In this document: one piece after another, positions 10,880 to 21,479 of the stretch
Position numbering within the stretch: position 1 is the stretch's first letter
Layout: every line of letters begins with the position of its first letter
NCBI RefSeq assembly: GCF_000975265.2
Contig: NZ_CP083405.1
Coordinates: forward strand, 2,976,001-3,040,000
Length of the DNA: 64,000 nucleotides
Direction of reading: 5' to 3'
DNA from: Mycobacterium lepromatosis
GTDB taxonomy: Bacteria > Actinomycetota > Actinomycetes > Mycobacteriales > Mycobacteriaceae
Notes under the pieces: model-generated
Database searches by the model: none
Told to the model about the DNA's origin: nothing
Seen by the model: the letters and a program-made list of their open reading frames with translations, nothing else
Program-made: the position numbers and the translations under genes

Positions 10880-11790
10880 TGGGACACGATACGCCTCTGG
10901 GTAGACCACTCCGCCGTATCAGCCTCAAGATTTCAGGAATTCAGAGCTGTAGGTTGGAATCTGGACGCCACTTTCAAGTCGGTCTTCTTGGCAGCAGTCT
11001 TCTTTGCCAGGGACTTCCAGTCACCGGAGCACGCCTTTACTCTGGCCTCCAGTTTTGTGAGAAGGTCAGTCACCTCTTCGGTCTCGTCAAACTTTGTCGG
11101 CTGTTCCTCAGCGGTAAATGCTTATTCACATTCAAGTTCTGCGTCGACTAGTTCCTGCATCTGTTCCTGGTAGGTGTCGCGGTAGCAGTCCGGGCTGAAC
11201 TCGTGGACTATCGATTCCACTACCTGCCTTACCATCTTGAGCTCTGCGAGTTTGATACCAATCTTACTTCCTAGCACAGGTAAGTTGGGGTAGCGGATTT
11301 AATCTGGCCACAACAAGGTGTGTAGCACTATAGCCTCGCGCTTGACGAAGTACCCTGACGCGCAGCGTCCCCAGTCTGGTCTTGTTACTCAGAGCGAAAT
11401 GCACGATCGCCATCTGGTCGTTTTCGGTAAGTTTCTTCGCTAGCAGCACATGCGATTTAGACGGCCTCGAATCCTGCTCTAAGAAGTAGTGGCGGTCGAA
11501 CACCATGAGGCGACGTTGCGGACCGGGACGAACTCCAGGACATCGATCTCGCTGCTGTGCTTTTCGAGCAGCGTGGCAATATCGTCACTGTGGTCACTAC
11601 CAATTGGCCGTTGTCGGATTCGTGAGCCTGGGAAAATTATCGCATTCGACTACTTAGCCACATACCTCGCACACTCGTTTGTATCGGATCCGCCCATTGT
11701 CTTTGGTGTGCACCTAATGGAACTTGATACCGTGGTCCTGGGTTAGGGCTGTACGCCCGGAGCTGGATGTTCACCTGCCCGAAAGCAATC
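10880..11790 (-). pseudogene. mku: Decayed Ku DNA end-binding protein
   Basis: Minus-strand pieces match bacterial Ku (Rv0937c) in order: HTKDNGRIRYKRVCEVCG near 11690, VDDGQLVV-like residues, SREIDVLEFVPV near 11530, then FDRHYFLEQDSRPSKSHVLL, NDQMAIVHFALSNKTRLGTL, and near the 3' end LAELKMVRQVVES, YRDTYQEQMQEL and DLLTKLEARVKA. Together they cover nearly all of the roughly 270-residue protein. Frame changes and stops lie between blocks. Ku binds double-strand ends and recruits LigD, whose gene is also dead just downstream. Bacterial non-homologous end joining is therefore lost. Confidence 0.9.
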
Positions 11791-11839
11791 GAACCCTATC
11801 AAGATAGAGCGCATAAAATCAGTATGTTCACACTCTAGG

Positions 11840-12700
11840 TCGCGCAACAGCACGCCAGGCAGCAAAATACGGATAGTGCATTTGTCGGCTGGTAATCCGC
11901 ATCTCTGCTATAGAGTTACTGATGGGTAAAAACGTACTGGGGTATAGGGTGCTTTGGGTATCCATAGCCGCTCGGTCGGGTAGATCGGGGCGATATTCAG
12001 CGTCGACGACAGGTCCGCTGCGTCCAGCCGCGGACGACAGCGTGTCGAGCCGGATTCGCTGAAGATTGGCCCATCGATCGGCGCCTAATAAGCCATATCC
12101 CCATAACTCGTCGAGCAGTCTAACCATGAACACATCACTGGCGCCGACGGTGTCCACGATCTGGACGTGCCTGGCGTCCACCCGGGCCTGTCGGCCGCGC
12201 ATAACACCAGCGCGCCTTATTCGCCATGGTCACCGCAACGATCGCCGGTCCAGATGCCAGCCAGGTTCGGGTGGTTCACTCCAGTGCGTGGTTGGGATCG
12301 ATCCAGCTAGGTTCTCGCAGCTGACCTTGATGATGTCGCTGCGCTCGACGAGATGTTTGATGCGCTCGCGGTCCAGATCCTGGTCCACGATTAGCGACGG
12401 ATGGACAGTGGATTCGAAGCTGACTGTGGCGACACTCGGTAGGCATCTGAGCAGAGTCGTGACCGCCAAGCAACCCGGTTCGCGCACGGCGGCGGTAGAT
12501 GCCGGTGTGTACAAACAACGGTAGGGCGGGACAAGAGGTGTCCCGGCGAGAAGGCTCCCATGCCAGGTTGAACGTGTAGGTGGCCGACCTGTAATCGGCC
12601 AATTGTGGCCACTGCGGTTGGTGTCTTGGTGGCGCCGTACTGGCGACAGCATGTCAGCGTGACCCACCGGTCGGGAAACCACCACCTATCCGATTAATCG
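11840..12700 (-). pseudogene. Decayed PfkB-family sugar kinase
   Basis: The minus strand reads SATYTFNLAWE, then CLAVTTLLRCLPSVATVSF, and VRPSLI-like residues followed by RERIKHLVERSDIIKVS. Later blocks are TTHWSEPPEPGWHLDRRSLR and, in another frame, VDTVGASDVFMVRLLDELWG. The last keeps the shape of the PfkB active-site signature DTVGAGDAF with the key Gly changed to Ser. This is a ribokinase/fructokinase-like enzyme, sugar unknown. M. tuberculosis has no such gene between Ku and ligD as far as I recall, so it is an insertion or an ancestral gene. Its 5' end overlaps the start of the ligD relic. Confidence 0.78.
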
Positions 12701-14720
12701 ACGGTCCCACCGCGCTAGCTTGGATGGCACAGCAGGCCACGCCGGAGATATTAAGTGCCGCAGTGGCGGTTTGTCGGAGATCCTGGCAGGCTACAACCTG
12801 GCCTGGTAAACCGATTGGTGTTCGACCTGGACTCGGTGACGGTATGACAATAGCTCAGCTGGCCGAAAGAGCTCGCACGGTCTGGGTCTGATCGTCGATA
12901 TCGAGCTGACCACTTTCCCGCTAAACAGCGACAGCAAAGGGGTTGAACCGCATACACACCGCTTGATGATCCGGAGAGTAGTCGAGGGCCGTGTTGTTAG
13001 CCAAATGCATTGCTCAGCAATTGGAAAACCCCGTTCCTACTCTGGTGACGTTGATCATGACGCGAAGGTGCCGGGCGAAGAAGGTTTTTGTGGACTGGAG
13101 CCAAGCAGCGGCTCGAAAACCACCGTTGCTCCGTACTCACTGTGCAACTAAGAGCCCCGATGGTCGTGGCGTTACGCAGCTGGAAATAATTCGACGATCC
13201 CGCACTATGACAGCTGCACTACGACGAGGTACTTGGTCGGGTCGCTCCTTACGTTGGCCTGCTGGCGCGGCTGGACACCGCGGAGCCCCGAGCTCCCAGC
13301 CCGGATCGGCTGACGAAATACCGTAGCATGTGTGACACATCGAAGATTTCCGATTCGGTACCTTCAACGAAACCAGTGAAACCGAGAACTTATCAAGGAA
13401 ATACGTTTGTCATCCAGTAGCACCACGACCGCCGGTTGTACTACGACTTCCGGCTGGAACGAGATGGCGTACTGGTGTTGTGGGGCGGTGTTGAACAGTC
13501 GTCCAGACACCGCGTCAGTGAACCCCTGGCGGTACACACTGAGGATCATCCGTTGGACTACGCCATGTTCGAGGGTGAGATCACCGAAAGGTGAATGTGG
13601 CGCTGACCAGATGATCCTCTGGGACTCGGGAACCTACGACACCGAGAAGTTCCGCCATTTCCCTGAAAAGGGTTAGGTCATAGTAACCTTGCACGGCAGT
13701 CGGATCATCAGGATCTATGGACTGATGCAAAATAACGGCCATCAGTGGCTGACGCACAGGAGGATGAAGGACGAAAAGTCTTCGCGTTCGAAGAGATCGT
13801 CCCTCGTACTCGCAGCGCGGCTTGGTGGTGGTGGTCCTGAAGGCAGGCTAGCGGGCTTGTCCAAGACAATGGGAAGGATACCGACTCCTGATCGAGGCTG
13901 ACCACGGATCGATACGGTTGTTTTTCCAGCAACGGATGTGACGCTACCGAAGAATATTCCCATTGTGTTCACTGGCAGCCGATCTCACAGAGCACCATGT
14001 GGTGCTAGACGGTGAAGTTGTTGCTCTCAACAAGTCCGATGTGCTCATCTTCAACGCGATGCAGAGCCGCAACTGCGCCACCAGCATCGGGTTTTGGATG
14101 TTCGACTAGCTCTAGCTAGACGGCAGTTTGTTGCTGCGAGTGTACTATCTTTACCAGCGTAAACTGGTGAAAAACTTTGCTAATGCAAGCAGTTTCATTT
14201 TACTTGAGTTTCTTCCCGGAGACGGCGCCGAAATGCTCGATTACTCCCGCCAGTAAGGTTGGGAGGGCTTGGTTGCCAAGCGGCGTGACTCCGGCTGTGA
14301 GCAAGGTCGGTGCTCTGCGTCGTGGGTTAAAGACAAACACTGGAAAACCCAGGAAGTCGTCAGCGGTGGCTGGTGCGCCGGGGAAAGCGGACGTAGCCGT
14401 GGCATCGGTGAACTGCTCATGGGTATCCCTACTGTCGGTGGGCTGCATTTTGCCGAGTGGAGTGGTGCCGGCTTCGCTGAATGTACCCTCGCCCACCTCA
14501 AGTGGATTATACCACTCCTGCGCAGCGACCAATCTCCGTTTGGTGACTTGGTTCCCACACGTGACGCTAGAGGCGTGACGTTTGTCAAGCCGGTTTTGGT
14601 CGGCGAAGTGCGCTATAGCGAATGGACCGTGGATAACGGTTTGCACCAAACGAGCTGGTGTGGGCTGCGGCCGGACAAAAACCAAGTGAGGTGCTGCGGG
14701 AATGCAATGGGTAACGTATC
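12640..14720 (+). pseudogene. ligD: Decayed multifunctional DNA ligase D
   Basis: Plus-strand blocks follow M. tuberculosis LigD (Rv0938, 759 residues) from near the N-terminus to the end. The polymerase domain gives IDGPTALAWMAQQA, MTIAQLAERARTV and LLAKCIAQQLENPVPTLV, then CRAKKVFVDWSQ near 13080. The phosphoesterase domain gives EHHDRRLYYDFRLERDG and WDSGTYDTEKF near 13620. The ligase domain gives EHHVVLDGEVVALN near 13990, LVAKRRDSGCEQGRCSASWV near 14270, and RYSEWTVDNGLHQTSWCGLR near 14620. Blocks lie in different frames and many stops intervene; the longest open piece is about 180 residues. The enzyme lost fills and seals Ku-bound DNA ends. Confidence 0.9.
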
Positions 14721-15079
14721 AGGGCGACAGCGAACCCATTGGCGTGCTCGCTGGGGGGATGTGATCTACGTGATGTCGCCGAACGCGACACTAGTTAATC
14801 TGGTAAGGATGTAGCGTTGACGGGCTGCGAACAGCTGGCGAAGATGTGGTAGCGTTAGCCATTGGGTGGTAGCATAACGCGCCGACGTTTGGTTGATGAC
14901 CCCGATCTCGCCCCCTTGATCCGTTACTCGTTGTTTTTATAACATTATACGCAATTGCCTAGCTAGGCTCGGCGTCTGATGGGTGTTTAGCGATACCTGG
15001 TACTGGTATCTTGGGTTTTATTTCGTTTGTCCATCAACTATTTAGTATAATGCGGCAGCGCGTCGACGTCTACCGGAAG
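14721..15079. other. Stretch between the ligD and FAH relics
   Basis: AT-richer sequence without a recognisable frame. It holds the very end of the ligD relic and the probable decayed start of the next gene. I see no other signal in it. Confidence 0.4.
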
Positions 15080-16590
15080 TGCTTGGCAGGGCTTCGAATT
15101 TGGAAATTTCTGCGGTCATCGGATCCAGCGGTAAAGACTTCAGTGACCTGACTGCCGATGAAACTGAACATGCCATCGTGGGCTACACCCATCTTTAATA
15201 AATAATTGGGCCGCACGCGACTTGCAACAGATGGAGAATCGCCTAGGGATCGGGCAGGGCAAAGCCCAGCATAGTCCACACTGAGCCCCTGCCTGGCTAC
15301 GTCCGATGATCGCGGGCTGTACCGCCGCGACGGCAAGCTCGACTATGGGATCTGCGCTCTGGTCGACAACACCGTGATCAGATCGGGTTTGACCACCCAG
15401 ATGGACTGGGACCCTCGGCGAAGTCATCCCCTACTTCTCACGTGGGGTGGAGCTGCGTCTTGGTGAGGTTATTGGCTTCGGCGTGGTACCCACCTGCACA
15501 TTCGTCGAACACTTGAGTCTGACGGCGCGGGAATCGTTCCCGGGATGACTGCACGATGGTGACGTCGTCACCTTCCAGATGCAAGGGCTGGGTTAGATCC
15601 GCCAGACCGTCCGGGTTAGCCTTTTACCACATCCGTTAGAGGCAATGCCACGGTCGCTTCCGATCGTCGGGTCAACCGAACTCTGCCACGGATACTCTAA
15701 CACCACATCCATGGGCTGAACGAGGTCGCCAACTTGAGCATAGGCGTGGACGCTGTAGGACAGGGGGTATAGCTGGAGCAATACTGGGCTGATAACCGTT
15801 ACGGTGCGTTACTGCTTGTCGATACTCTGTGTTGACCTGCGGGATGCTCACCGTGATGGAGTCCATCATCTTGTTCGCGCCCTTCGCTCATGCGTTGATC
15901 AACCACTCCAACGGTGCCCACATGCACGGCAATTACCTGCTGGACCGATTGGTGCGAATCATTCGCCGCCAAGGGCACTGCTGACGAGACCGCACACGGC
16001 GGGGCGCTCGAGATGCTAGCCATGATGCAAACTGGCAATCTTGGCTTGATTGCAACGTCGTACACGCGAGACTGTTTCGAGCACTTAGGTTTCAGCGGAA
16101 TCAAGTTCTGCAACGCAGATCAGACGTTCGACTATAACCTCATCGTTCTCATTGTTGGAGTCGGCTACCGGCAGGTCAATCTGCTGAACCTGGAGTCAGC
16201 CTATGCCGATGTGGACTCCGTGGCGTACGTGACTGCCATTGGCGTGTTACTCGCCTGGGATCTGCTATTCATCGGGTGCACCCAGATTGTGTGGGCCGGG
16301 CCGACTGCCAACCAGGTCACCGCGTGCGCTAACCAATGTATAGCATTTGATGCGTCGACGGTGGTACCTAGCCACTGTCCAGTCAACGATTCGGATGGGG
16401 ATAAGGGGGCGCGTCGGAGCTATAATTGTTTTTACGTCTCCGAACAAGCCGAAGCCTCTATATTGCAAGGGTTTGTCGTCGGTTGAGTCTTCTGAGACCA
16501 TCGATCTGGGCGAGTACGTGATCTGGCTGGACGCTGAACGGGTGGTCGTCAATGTTTATCGTTTATCCGCGTTACCATGAACTCGACCCT
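15080..16590 (+). pseudogene. Decayed FAH-family hydrolase/isomerase, Rv0939-like
   Basis: The first 530 bases read as the core of a fumarylacetoacetate hydrolase-family protein: AVIGSSGKDFSDLTADE, HAIVGYTHL, and RGVELRLGEVIGFGVVPTC followed by LHDGDVVTFQMQGLG. These match the metal-site and substrate regions of the family. Rv0939, which follows ligD in M. tuberculosis, begins with such a domain and continues with a cyclase-like domain. The remaining kilobase may be that second half; it includes YLLDRLVRIIRRQG, GIKFCNADQTFDYNLIVL and GYRQVNLLNLESAYADV. I could not confirm the second domain. Frame changes and stops are frequent throughout. Confidence 0.65.
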
Positions 16591-17244
16591 GCTACCCAGC
16601 AGTTACAATATAGCGGCACTGCTGGCGATGTGGACCGCATGGTTGGTTAAACGCTGCTCTTGATCGCGAAAGTGCAACTGCAAAGCGGTTAAAACGCGTA
16701 TGGCTTGCACGAAGCTGATGGTGTTGACCGGGTCCTGTCGGTCAGTGGTTTGAAGTTCGGACAGGCTCGCAGCTGTAAAGAGGTTAGGTGAGTTTGGACT
16801 GTGCTGCCGTCCGTCCATACGCTTGCAGTCATGTGGCCATGTTTGTCTGTTCATCCGGGTAGATCAAGCCAGCGATGTCCATGTCGAGTCCGTGTCACTG
16901 CCCGCCCTTGATAGTGGTCTGGGTTTTGCTGTTGTGCGGTCCCTATGATCGTGCTGCAGTCGGCGGCTAACCAGCTGGTCACGGCGCTAAGCGTGCGTAA
17001 GGGTTGGTTCCGACCATACATTCTATGGCGCAATCGCAGTATACGTGCAGAGCAACACCGTTGAACAGGGCTCTAGAATCTGTCTCAAACACTGACGGCT
17101 TGGCTCGTAGCGATAAATACGCGTTCACCGTGCTCGGCGGTGTTCGGCTAGCCACCCTCAATCTCAATGATGCGGACGTGCGCCCCAACTCGTACATCCG
17201 TGTACGTGTATACATCCATTGAGTGCCTGAGTCATAATCGACCG
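16591..17244. other. Stretch upstream of cyp164A1, no gene assigned
   Basis: Neither strand gives a recognisable protein. Short open frames of 60-99 residues exist but show no motif or ribosome binding site. The last part must contain the promoter of cyp164A1. No clear operator was seen. Confidence 0.4.
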
Positions 17245-18480
17245 ATGGGACATAACCCGCCATCGCTTGTTGAGGCACAAATGCTGTTGCTGAGATTGAT
17301 TGATCCGGGCACCCGGGCGGATCCGTTTCCGGTGTATCGCGCGTTAATTGACTACGGGCCTATGCAGCTACCAGGTATGCCGTTGACAGTATTCTCGTCG
17401 TTTTCTGATTGCGATGAGGCACTGCGCCATCCGTTGTCGGCCAGCGACCGGCTCAAGGCAACATTAGCGCAACAGGCCATTGCTGCTGGTGCAGAACCGC
17501 GACCGTTCTATGCCTCGTCGTTTATGTTTCTCGATCCGCCAGATCATACCCGGTTACGTAGGCTTGTCAGCAAGGCGTTCGCCCCGAAGGTCGTTCAGGC
17601 GCTGGAAGGCGATATTGTGACATTGGTGGATTCCCTTCTGGATAAGGGGGCCGCGGCTGGCCAGTTTGACGTCATTGCTGACCTAGCCTTTCCACTAGCA
17701 GTGGCTGTGATTTGTCGGCTGCTGGGGGTGCCGTACGAAGATGCGCCGGAGTTTGGTCGTGTCTCAGCACTATTGGTGCAGTCAGTCGACCCGTTCATTA
17801 CCATTACCGGTGAACCGCCGGAGGCCACTGAGGAACGGCTGCGGGCCGGTGTGTGGTTGCGGGATTACTTGGAGAAGTTAGTTAAGTGCCGACGCGGCAC
17901 ACCCGGTGAGGATCTGATCTCCAGGCTGATTGAGTTGGACGAGTCGGGTGATCAGCTGACCGAGGAAGAAATCATCGCAACGTGCGGTCTGTTGCTCGTT
18001 GCTGGTCATGAGACCACGGTGAATCTGATTGCCAATGCGGTTCTGGCGCTGTTACGCAACCCGTCGCAGTGGAAAGCGTTAAGTAACAACCCGCAGCGCG
18101 CGCCGCTGGTGGTTGAGGAGACGCTTCGCTATGACCCAGCAATCCATCTAATCGGTCGGGTCGCTGCTAAGGACATGACGATCGGTCAGACGACTTTAAC
18201 CAAGGGTGACACAATGGTATTGTTGCTTGCCGCCGCCAATCGCGATCCAGCGGTCTATTCACGCCCCGATGAATTTGACCCTGACCGCCCCAGCTCCCGA
18301 CATTTGGCATTTGCCGTCGGCTCACATTTTTGCTTGGGAGCGGCGTTGGCTCGGTTGGAAGCGACCGTCACATTATCTGCAATCAGTGCGCGTTTCCCAC
18401 AGGTACAGCTGGCCGGTGAATTGGTCTATAAGCCTAACGTGGCAATGCGCGGAATGTCGGCACTGCCCGTGCAGGTCTGA
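17245..18480 (+). CDS. cyp164A1: Cytochrome P450, CYP164A1-like
   Basis: Intact haem monooxygenase of 411 residues from the ATG at 17245. The I-helix oxygen-activation motif is LLLVAGHETTVNLIANAV, the K-helix E-x-x-R is EETLRYD, and the haem ligand loop FAVGSHFCLG carries Cys363. It is soluble and needs a ferredoxin and reductase supplied elsewhere. In M. leprae CYP164A1 (ML2088) is, as far as I know, the only intact P450, and its position here among dead genes agrees with that. The start could lie up to 26 codons further upstream (frame open from 17167); I chose 17245 because the family-like sequence begins there, but no ribosome binding site decides it. The natural substrate is unknown to me. 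Confidence 0.9.
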   Translation: MGHNPPSLVEAQMLLLRLIDPGTRADPFPVYRALIDYGPMQLPGMPLTVFSSFSDCDEALRHPLSASDRLKATLAQQAIAAGAEPRPFYASSFMFLDPPDHTRLRRLVSKAFAPKVVQALEGDIVTLVDSLLDKGAAAGQFDVIADLAFPLAVAVICRLLGVPYEDAPEFGRVSALLVQSVDPFITITGEPPEATEERLRAGVWLRDYLEKLVKCRRGTPGEDLISRLIELDESGDQLTEEEIIATCGLLLVAGHETTVNLIANAVLALLRNPSQWKALSNNPQRAPLVVEETLRYDPAIHLIGRVAAKDMTIGQTTLTKGDTMVLLLAAANRDPAVYSRPDEFDPDRPSSRHLAFAVGSHFCLGAALARLEATVTLSAISARFPQVQLAGELVYKPNVAMRGMSALPVQV

Positions 18481-19045
18481 TACGCCGGCTCGTGTTGTGT
18501 GTTGGTGATTGTTGTAGCGTGTGATTGTGTGGGGGGGGTGTCTGTGGTTTTGGTTTCGGTGAACGGTGTGGTGTGTTTGTTGTAGCTATTGCTGTAGGTG
18601 GGGATTGCGGTTTCGAGGTTGTTGACATCGGTGAACGTGTTGTGGCCGGTGGTGGTGAAAAAGATTTCGGTTATATCTCAGCCGTGAGCAGCTTGTCGGT
18701 GTAAAGTGCAGTCTGGCTTGCTGGTTATTGTCTGGCCAGGTCCGGCTGCTGGGGGTTTGTGGGTGGCGTAGTTGTCGCAGATGACGCGCAACTGGATGTG
18801 TGGGTGTGTTTTGGTGGCGAGTTTGAAGGTAGTAGCCCAATCCGGCTTGGGTGCGATCCAGCTGCTTGGATCTGGGGCTTCATTGTTGACGTTGAGCACA
18901 ACCACCGCCGCGGGTTGAGTGAGCCTGGGCGTGGTGCCGCGGATACTTTCGATCCGTTTCCCAGACTGCTTGCCGACCCTGGTGCACGCGTCTTTGCCCA
19001 CCAGGCTCTCCACGGTTATTGCTGTTAGGAGGTGGGACGCTGGTC
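18481..19045 (-). pseudogene. IS630-type transposase, C-terminal half (dead)
   Basis: The minus strand reads VVVLNVNNEAPDPSSWIAPK, then LRVICDNYATHKPP, and in a second frame LHFTPTSCSRLRYN. These match the catalytic part of IS630-family DDE transposases, where the second Asp lies in the CDNYATHK block and the third acidic residue follows HFTPTS. A VESLVGKD block near 19010 fits the degraded first catalytic Asp region (normally VDEKSQ). Frameshifts are present. The N-terminal half of the same protein lies at 20740-21235, on the far side of the intron. Confidence 0.72.
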
Positions 19046-20739
19046 CAAGGGATGAGGATCGTGGTGCTTCGGTAGTGGTACCGGTCTGGTACCGCGGCCG
19101 GGTTCAACCGGGTGCTCTCTTTTGCCTCAATCGGTTTTCACCGTTCTTCGGAGGTGGTGAACCGACGATGAATGTCTTTCCACCTCCAGCGATACCGTGC
19201 TCGAAACCATCGAATGACCCGTTACCACGCGAAGTGGCACCGGCGGCTAAGGGTGTGTTTGCAGGCCATGGACCGGACGTAGTTGGTCCACCTGCGCAGG
19301 ATCTGGTTTGATCGTGTGCCAGCACACCACCGGATTGCGCTGTGATTTCCTGTTCGTCAGGGCACGGATCTTGGCTTGCACACACCGTTGTGTCCGGTCG
19401 GCGATAGAAGTCTAGACATGCCACTTGGTCGTTCTGTTCTTGCGTTTTCACCCGGTGTGTCAGCTGCGAAAGTCCACACCGTTACCGAGATGCATGATCT
19501 GTGTCTTTGCAGCCGACAACTGCAGACCCAAAGACGTAAGCACCGAGTCGATTTCATTTGCAGGGCTTCAGCGTGTTTGATTGTGTTGTCCTCGGCAGGC
19601 CTTTGGATGAGCCACCGACTACACAGGTAAGCAGTTGACATCGAGCCGCCCGGCTTCCATGGCCCGCATCAGATGTTCATCGAGCGCAGACAAGGCGATG
19701 TTGGTCAGCAACGACGACAAGATATCGCCCTGAGCCGTTTCGGTGTGAGTGTTCTCGTGCTCACCAGACTTGGTGAGCACACCAGCCTGAAAAACGTCTT
19801 CACCAGGACCAGTACGTGTTTATCCTTGACTTGCAATCACATTCCGCTCCAGCAAGAGCGGAATGTGAGCTGAAGTCACGGCGCACCTCGATGTCTGGCA
19901 ATACAGCACCCATCGATAGCCTTGAGTGCTGTATTGGTCAAGCTCGGCGATCGCGTCCTGAGATCGCCGCTTGGGGTGGAACCCAGGGGGACTGGCGCGA
20001 AATCGGTCTCGAAGACAGGACCCAGCACCAGCTTCAACGTATCCTGAACGATTCGATCCGCGATAGCCGATGTACCGAGCTTTCACAGTTTCCCAACCTC
20101 CGGATTCGGGAATCTTACGTTTCCGCACCAGCAGCGGTCGCAACGAACCGTCCTTCAACCAGTCCGCAGGTGGTCAAAACCCGCTACCCCGACGATTTCT
20201 TCGCCGTGGGCGACGGTCTAGTCCCCACGCCAGCAGTTATTCGCCCCCATGGTCGCCTGTGACCGGGTCAAACACCACCAACAACGTCGCGGGATCACAC
20301 ACGAGATTGAACAGGTCATCGAACTTGCCAGCCACGATCGACCGCAGCCCCACGATGAAGTTTGACTGTATCTACGATACCCGTCACCAAGGCCCCAACC
20401 GGGCCGGTTGATCAAGAGCGCCGACAATCACCGGCGTGTCGTCGACAGTACAGCATCTTTTCCTTCCTCCAACCCGCTGCCATCCTTTCTCCACGCGCAC
20501 GGGCCTTTCCCCGGCTCAAAGTACTACGGTGACCCCGCCTCTGACCCGATCGACCGACGATGAACCCAACCCGATCAAGCGTGTTGGCCGCACAGCACCC
20601 AGGCAGGACCTAGGACGGTTCCCACCCTCCCCGGCGTCACCCAGGCCAGGCTGCTACCGCTTCACCGTTCTTGCTGCGACAGGACCGGCGGCGAAGATCT
20701 CTCACCTTCACGTTCAATCATCAAGGCTGCGTAGCGCAC
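19046..20739 (-). mobile_element. Degenerate group II intron with LtrA-type reverse transcriptase
   Basis: Minus-strand blocks give an intron-encoded reverse transcriptase in order: FDDLFNLVCDPATLLVVFD (about 20290), MKDGSLRPLLVRKRKIPESG, FHPKRRSQDAIAELDQY, QGYRWVLY, GVLTKSGEHENT, and GDILSSLLTNIALSALDEH (about 19720), equivalent to the family's PQGGILSPLLANI block. A 3' piece near 19600 fits the region after the catalytic YADD. The 5' end is placed at 20739 because the minus strand there reads GTGCG, the group II consensus, exactly where the IS630 frame breaks off. The 3' end is inferred from where the transposase resumes. A possible remnant of domain V (GAGC...GGTTC) lies near 19165-19215, but its spacing is not standard. 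Numerous stops make it immobile. Confidence 0.75.
19837..19868. repeat. Perfect 13-bp inverted repeat in the intron relic
   Basis: Left arm TCACATTCCGCTC, loop CAGCAA, right arm GAGCGGAATGTGA. It lies in the reverse transcriptase relic, where the protein text no longer matches the family, so the repeat replaced coding sequence. Confidence 0.9.
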
Positions 20740-21235
20740 ATAGATCCAGGTAGAGCCCGACCACATCACACAGTCTGGCCTCCCGCCCGGGAACTTGACA
20801 GTCTCCACACGATGCGGCTGGATGCCCCTATTTACGCCAAATCCACGCGACCGAGGCGAATGCGATCCCCAGCCGATCAGCCATCAACCGCGCCGCCCAA
20901 TGCGTCACACCCAGATAAACGAGCGATTCACCCGTACCCACCAACATCTCTTACAAGCACCGAAGCACATCCCGTCCCCGGCGTGCCCGAACCAGGATAT
21001 CAGTATTTAGCCACCCCACCGGACACCACCAACCCAATCCACGCCCGCGTCACTTGCCCCACCAGCACACACGACGCCCTCGTCAACCACTCCAGCCGAC
21101 CCCGATCACCAACGCGCAACTCCAAGGCGGCAACCACATACACCACCCACTTACCTCAACCAACCAAACGTACCCACCCAATAACACACACCACTAAAGC
21201 GCCCGAATTGTCTACCGTGTGCGAGAAATGGTTTA
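20740..21235 (-). pseudogene. IS630-type transposase, N-terminal half (dead)
   Basis: On the minus strand the sequence reads LRVGDRGRLEWLTRAS, then in another frame THWAARLMADRLGIAFASVA followed by WIWRK, then HRVETVKFP and finally DVVGLYLDL. These are the helix-turn-helix region and the conserved stretch just before the first catalytic Asp of IS630-family transposases. The match ends abruptly at 20740, where the group II intron begins, and resumes at about 19045. The plus strand of this stretch is open for 243 codons, but that is the antisense of the transposase. Confidence 0.7.
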
Positions 21236-21479
21236 AGGTGAAAATAACAAACGATCAACGCGACCGACTATGCCCTAACCTGTCGGACGTGGCTTGCATG
21301 TCTGCACACCCACGAACGAATTACCCGCGGTTTCCACTAGTCGGCGAGAAAAGAACACGGTCATCACGCGCGCTACATGGACACTTCAGCCCGTCGATTT
21401 GAGCTCGGGCATAAGTGATACCGGTACCCGTTAATTTCTGCAGCGTGCTGCCTGTTAGTGTCCGTTAGCGCCGCGCCAG

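Noticed and set aside
19757..19780. 10-bp inverted repeat GTGCTCACCA/TGGTGAGCAC in the intron relic
   Set aside because: The coding text LTKSGEHE of the reverse transcriptase family naturally gives a near-palindrome here, so it is not clearly a new event.
20671..21402. 243-codon open frame on the plus strand
   Set aside because: Pro/Thr/His-rich translation without any motif; the opposite strand gives IS630 transposase text.
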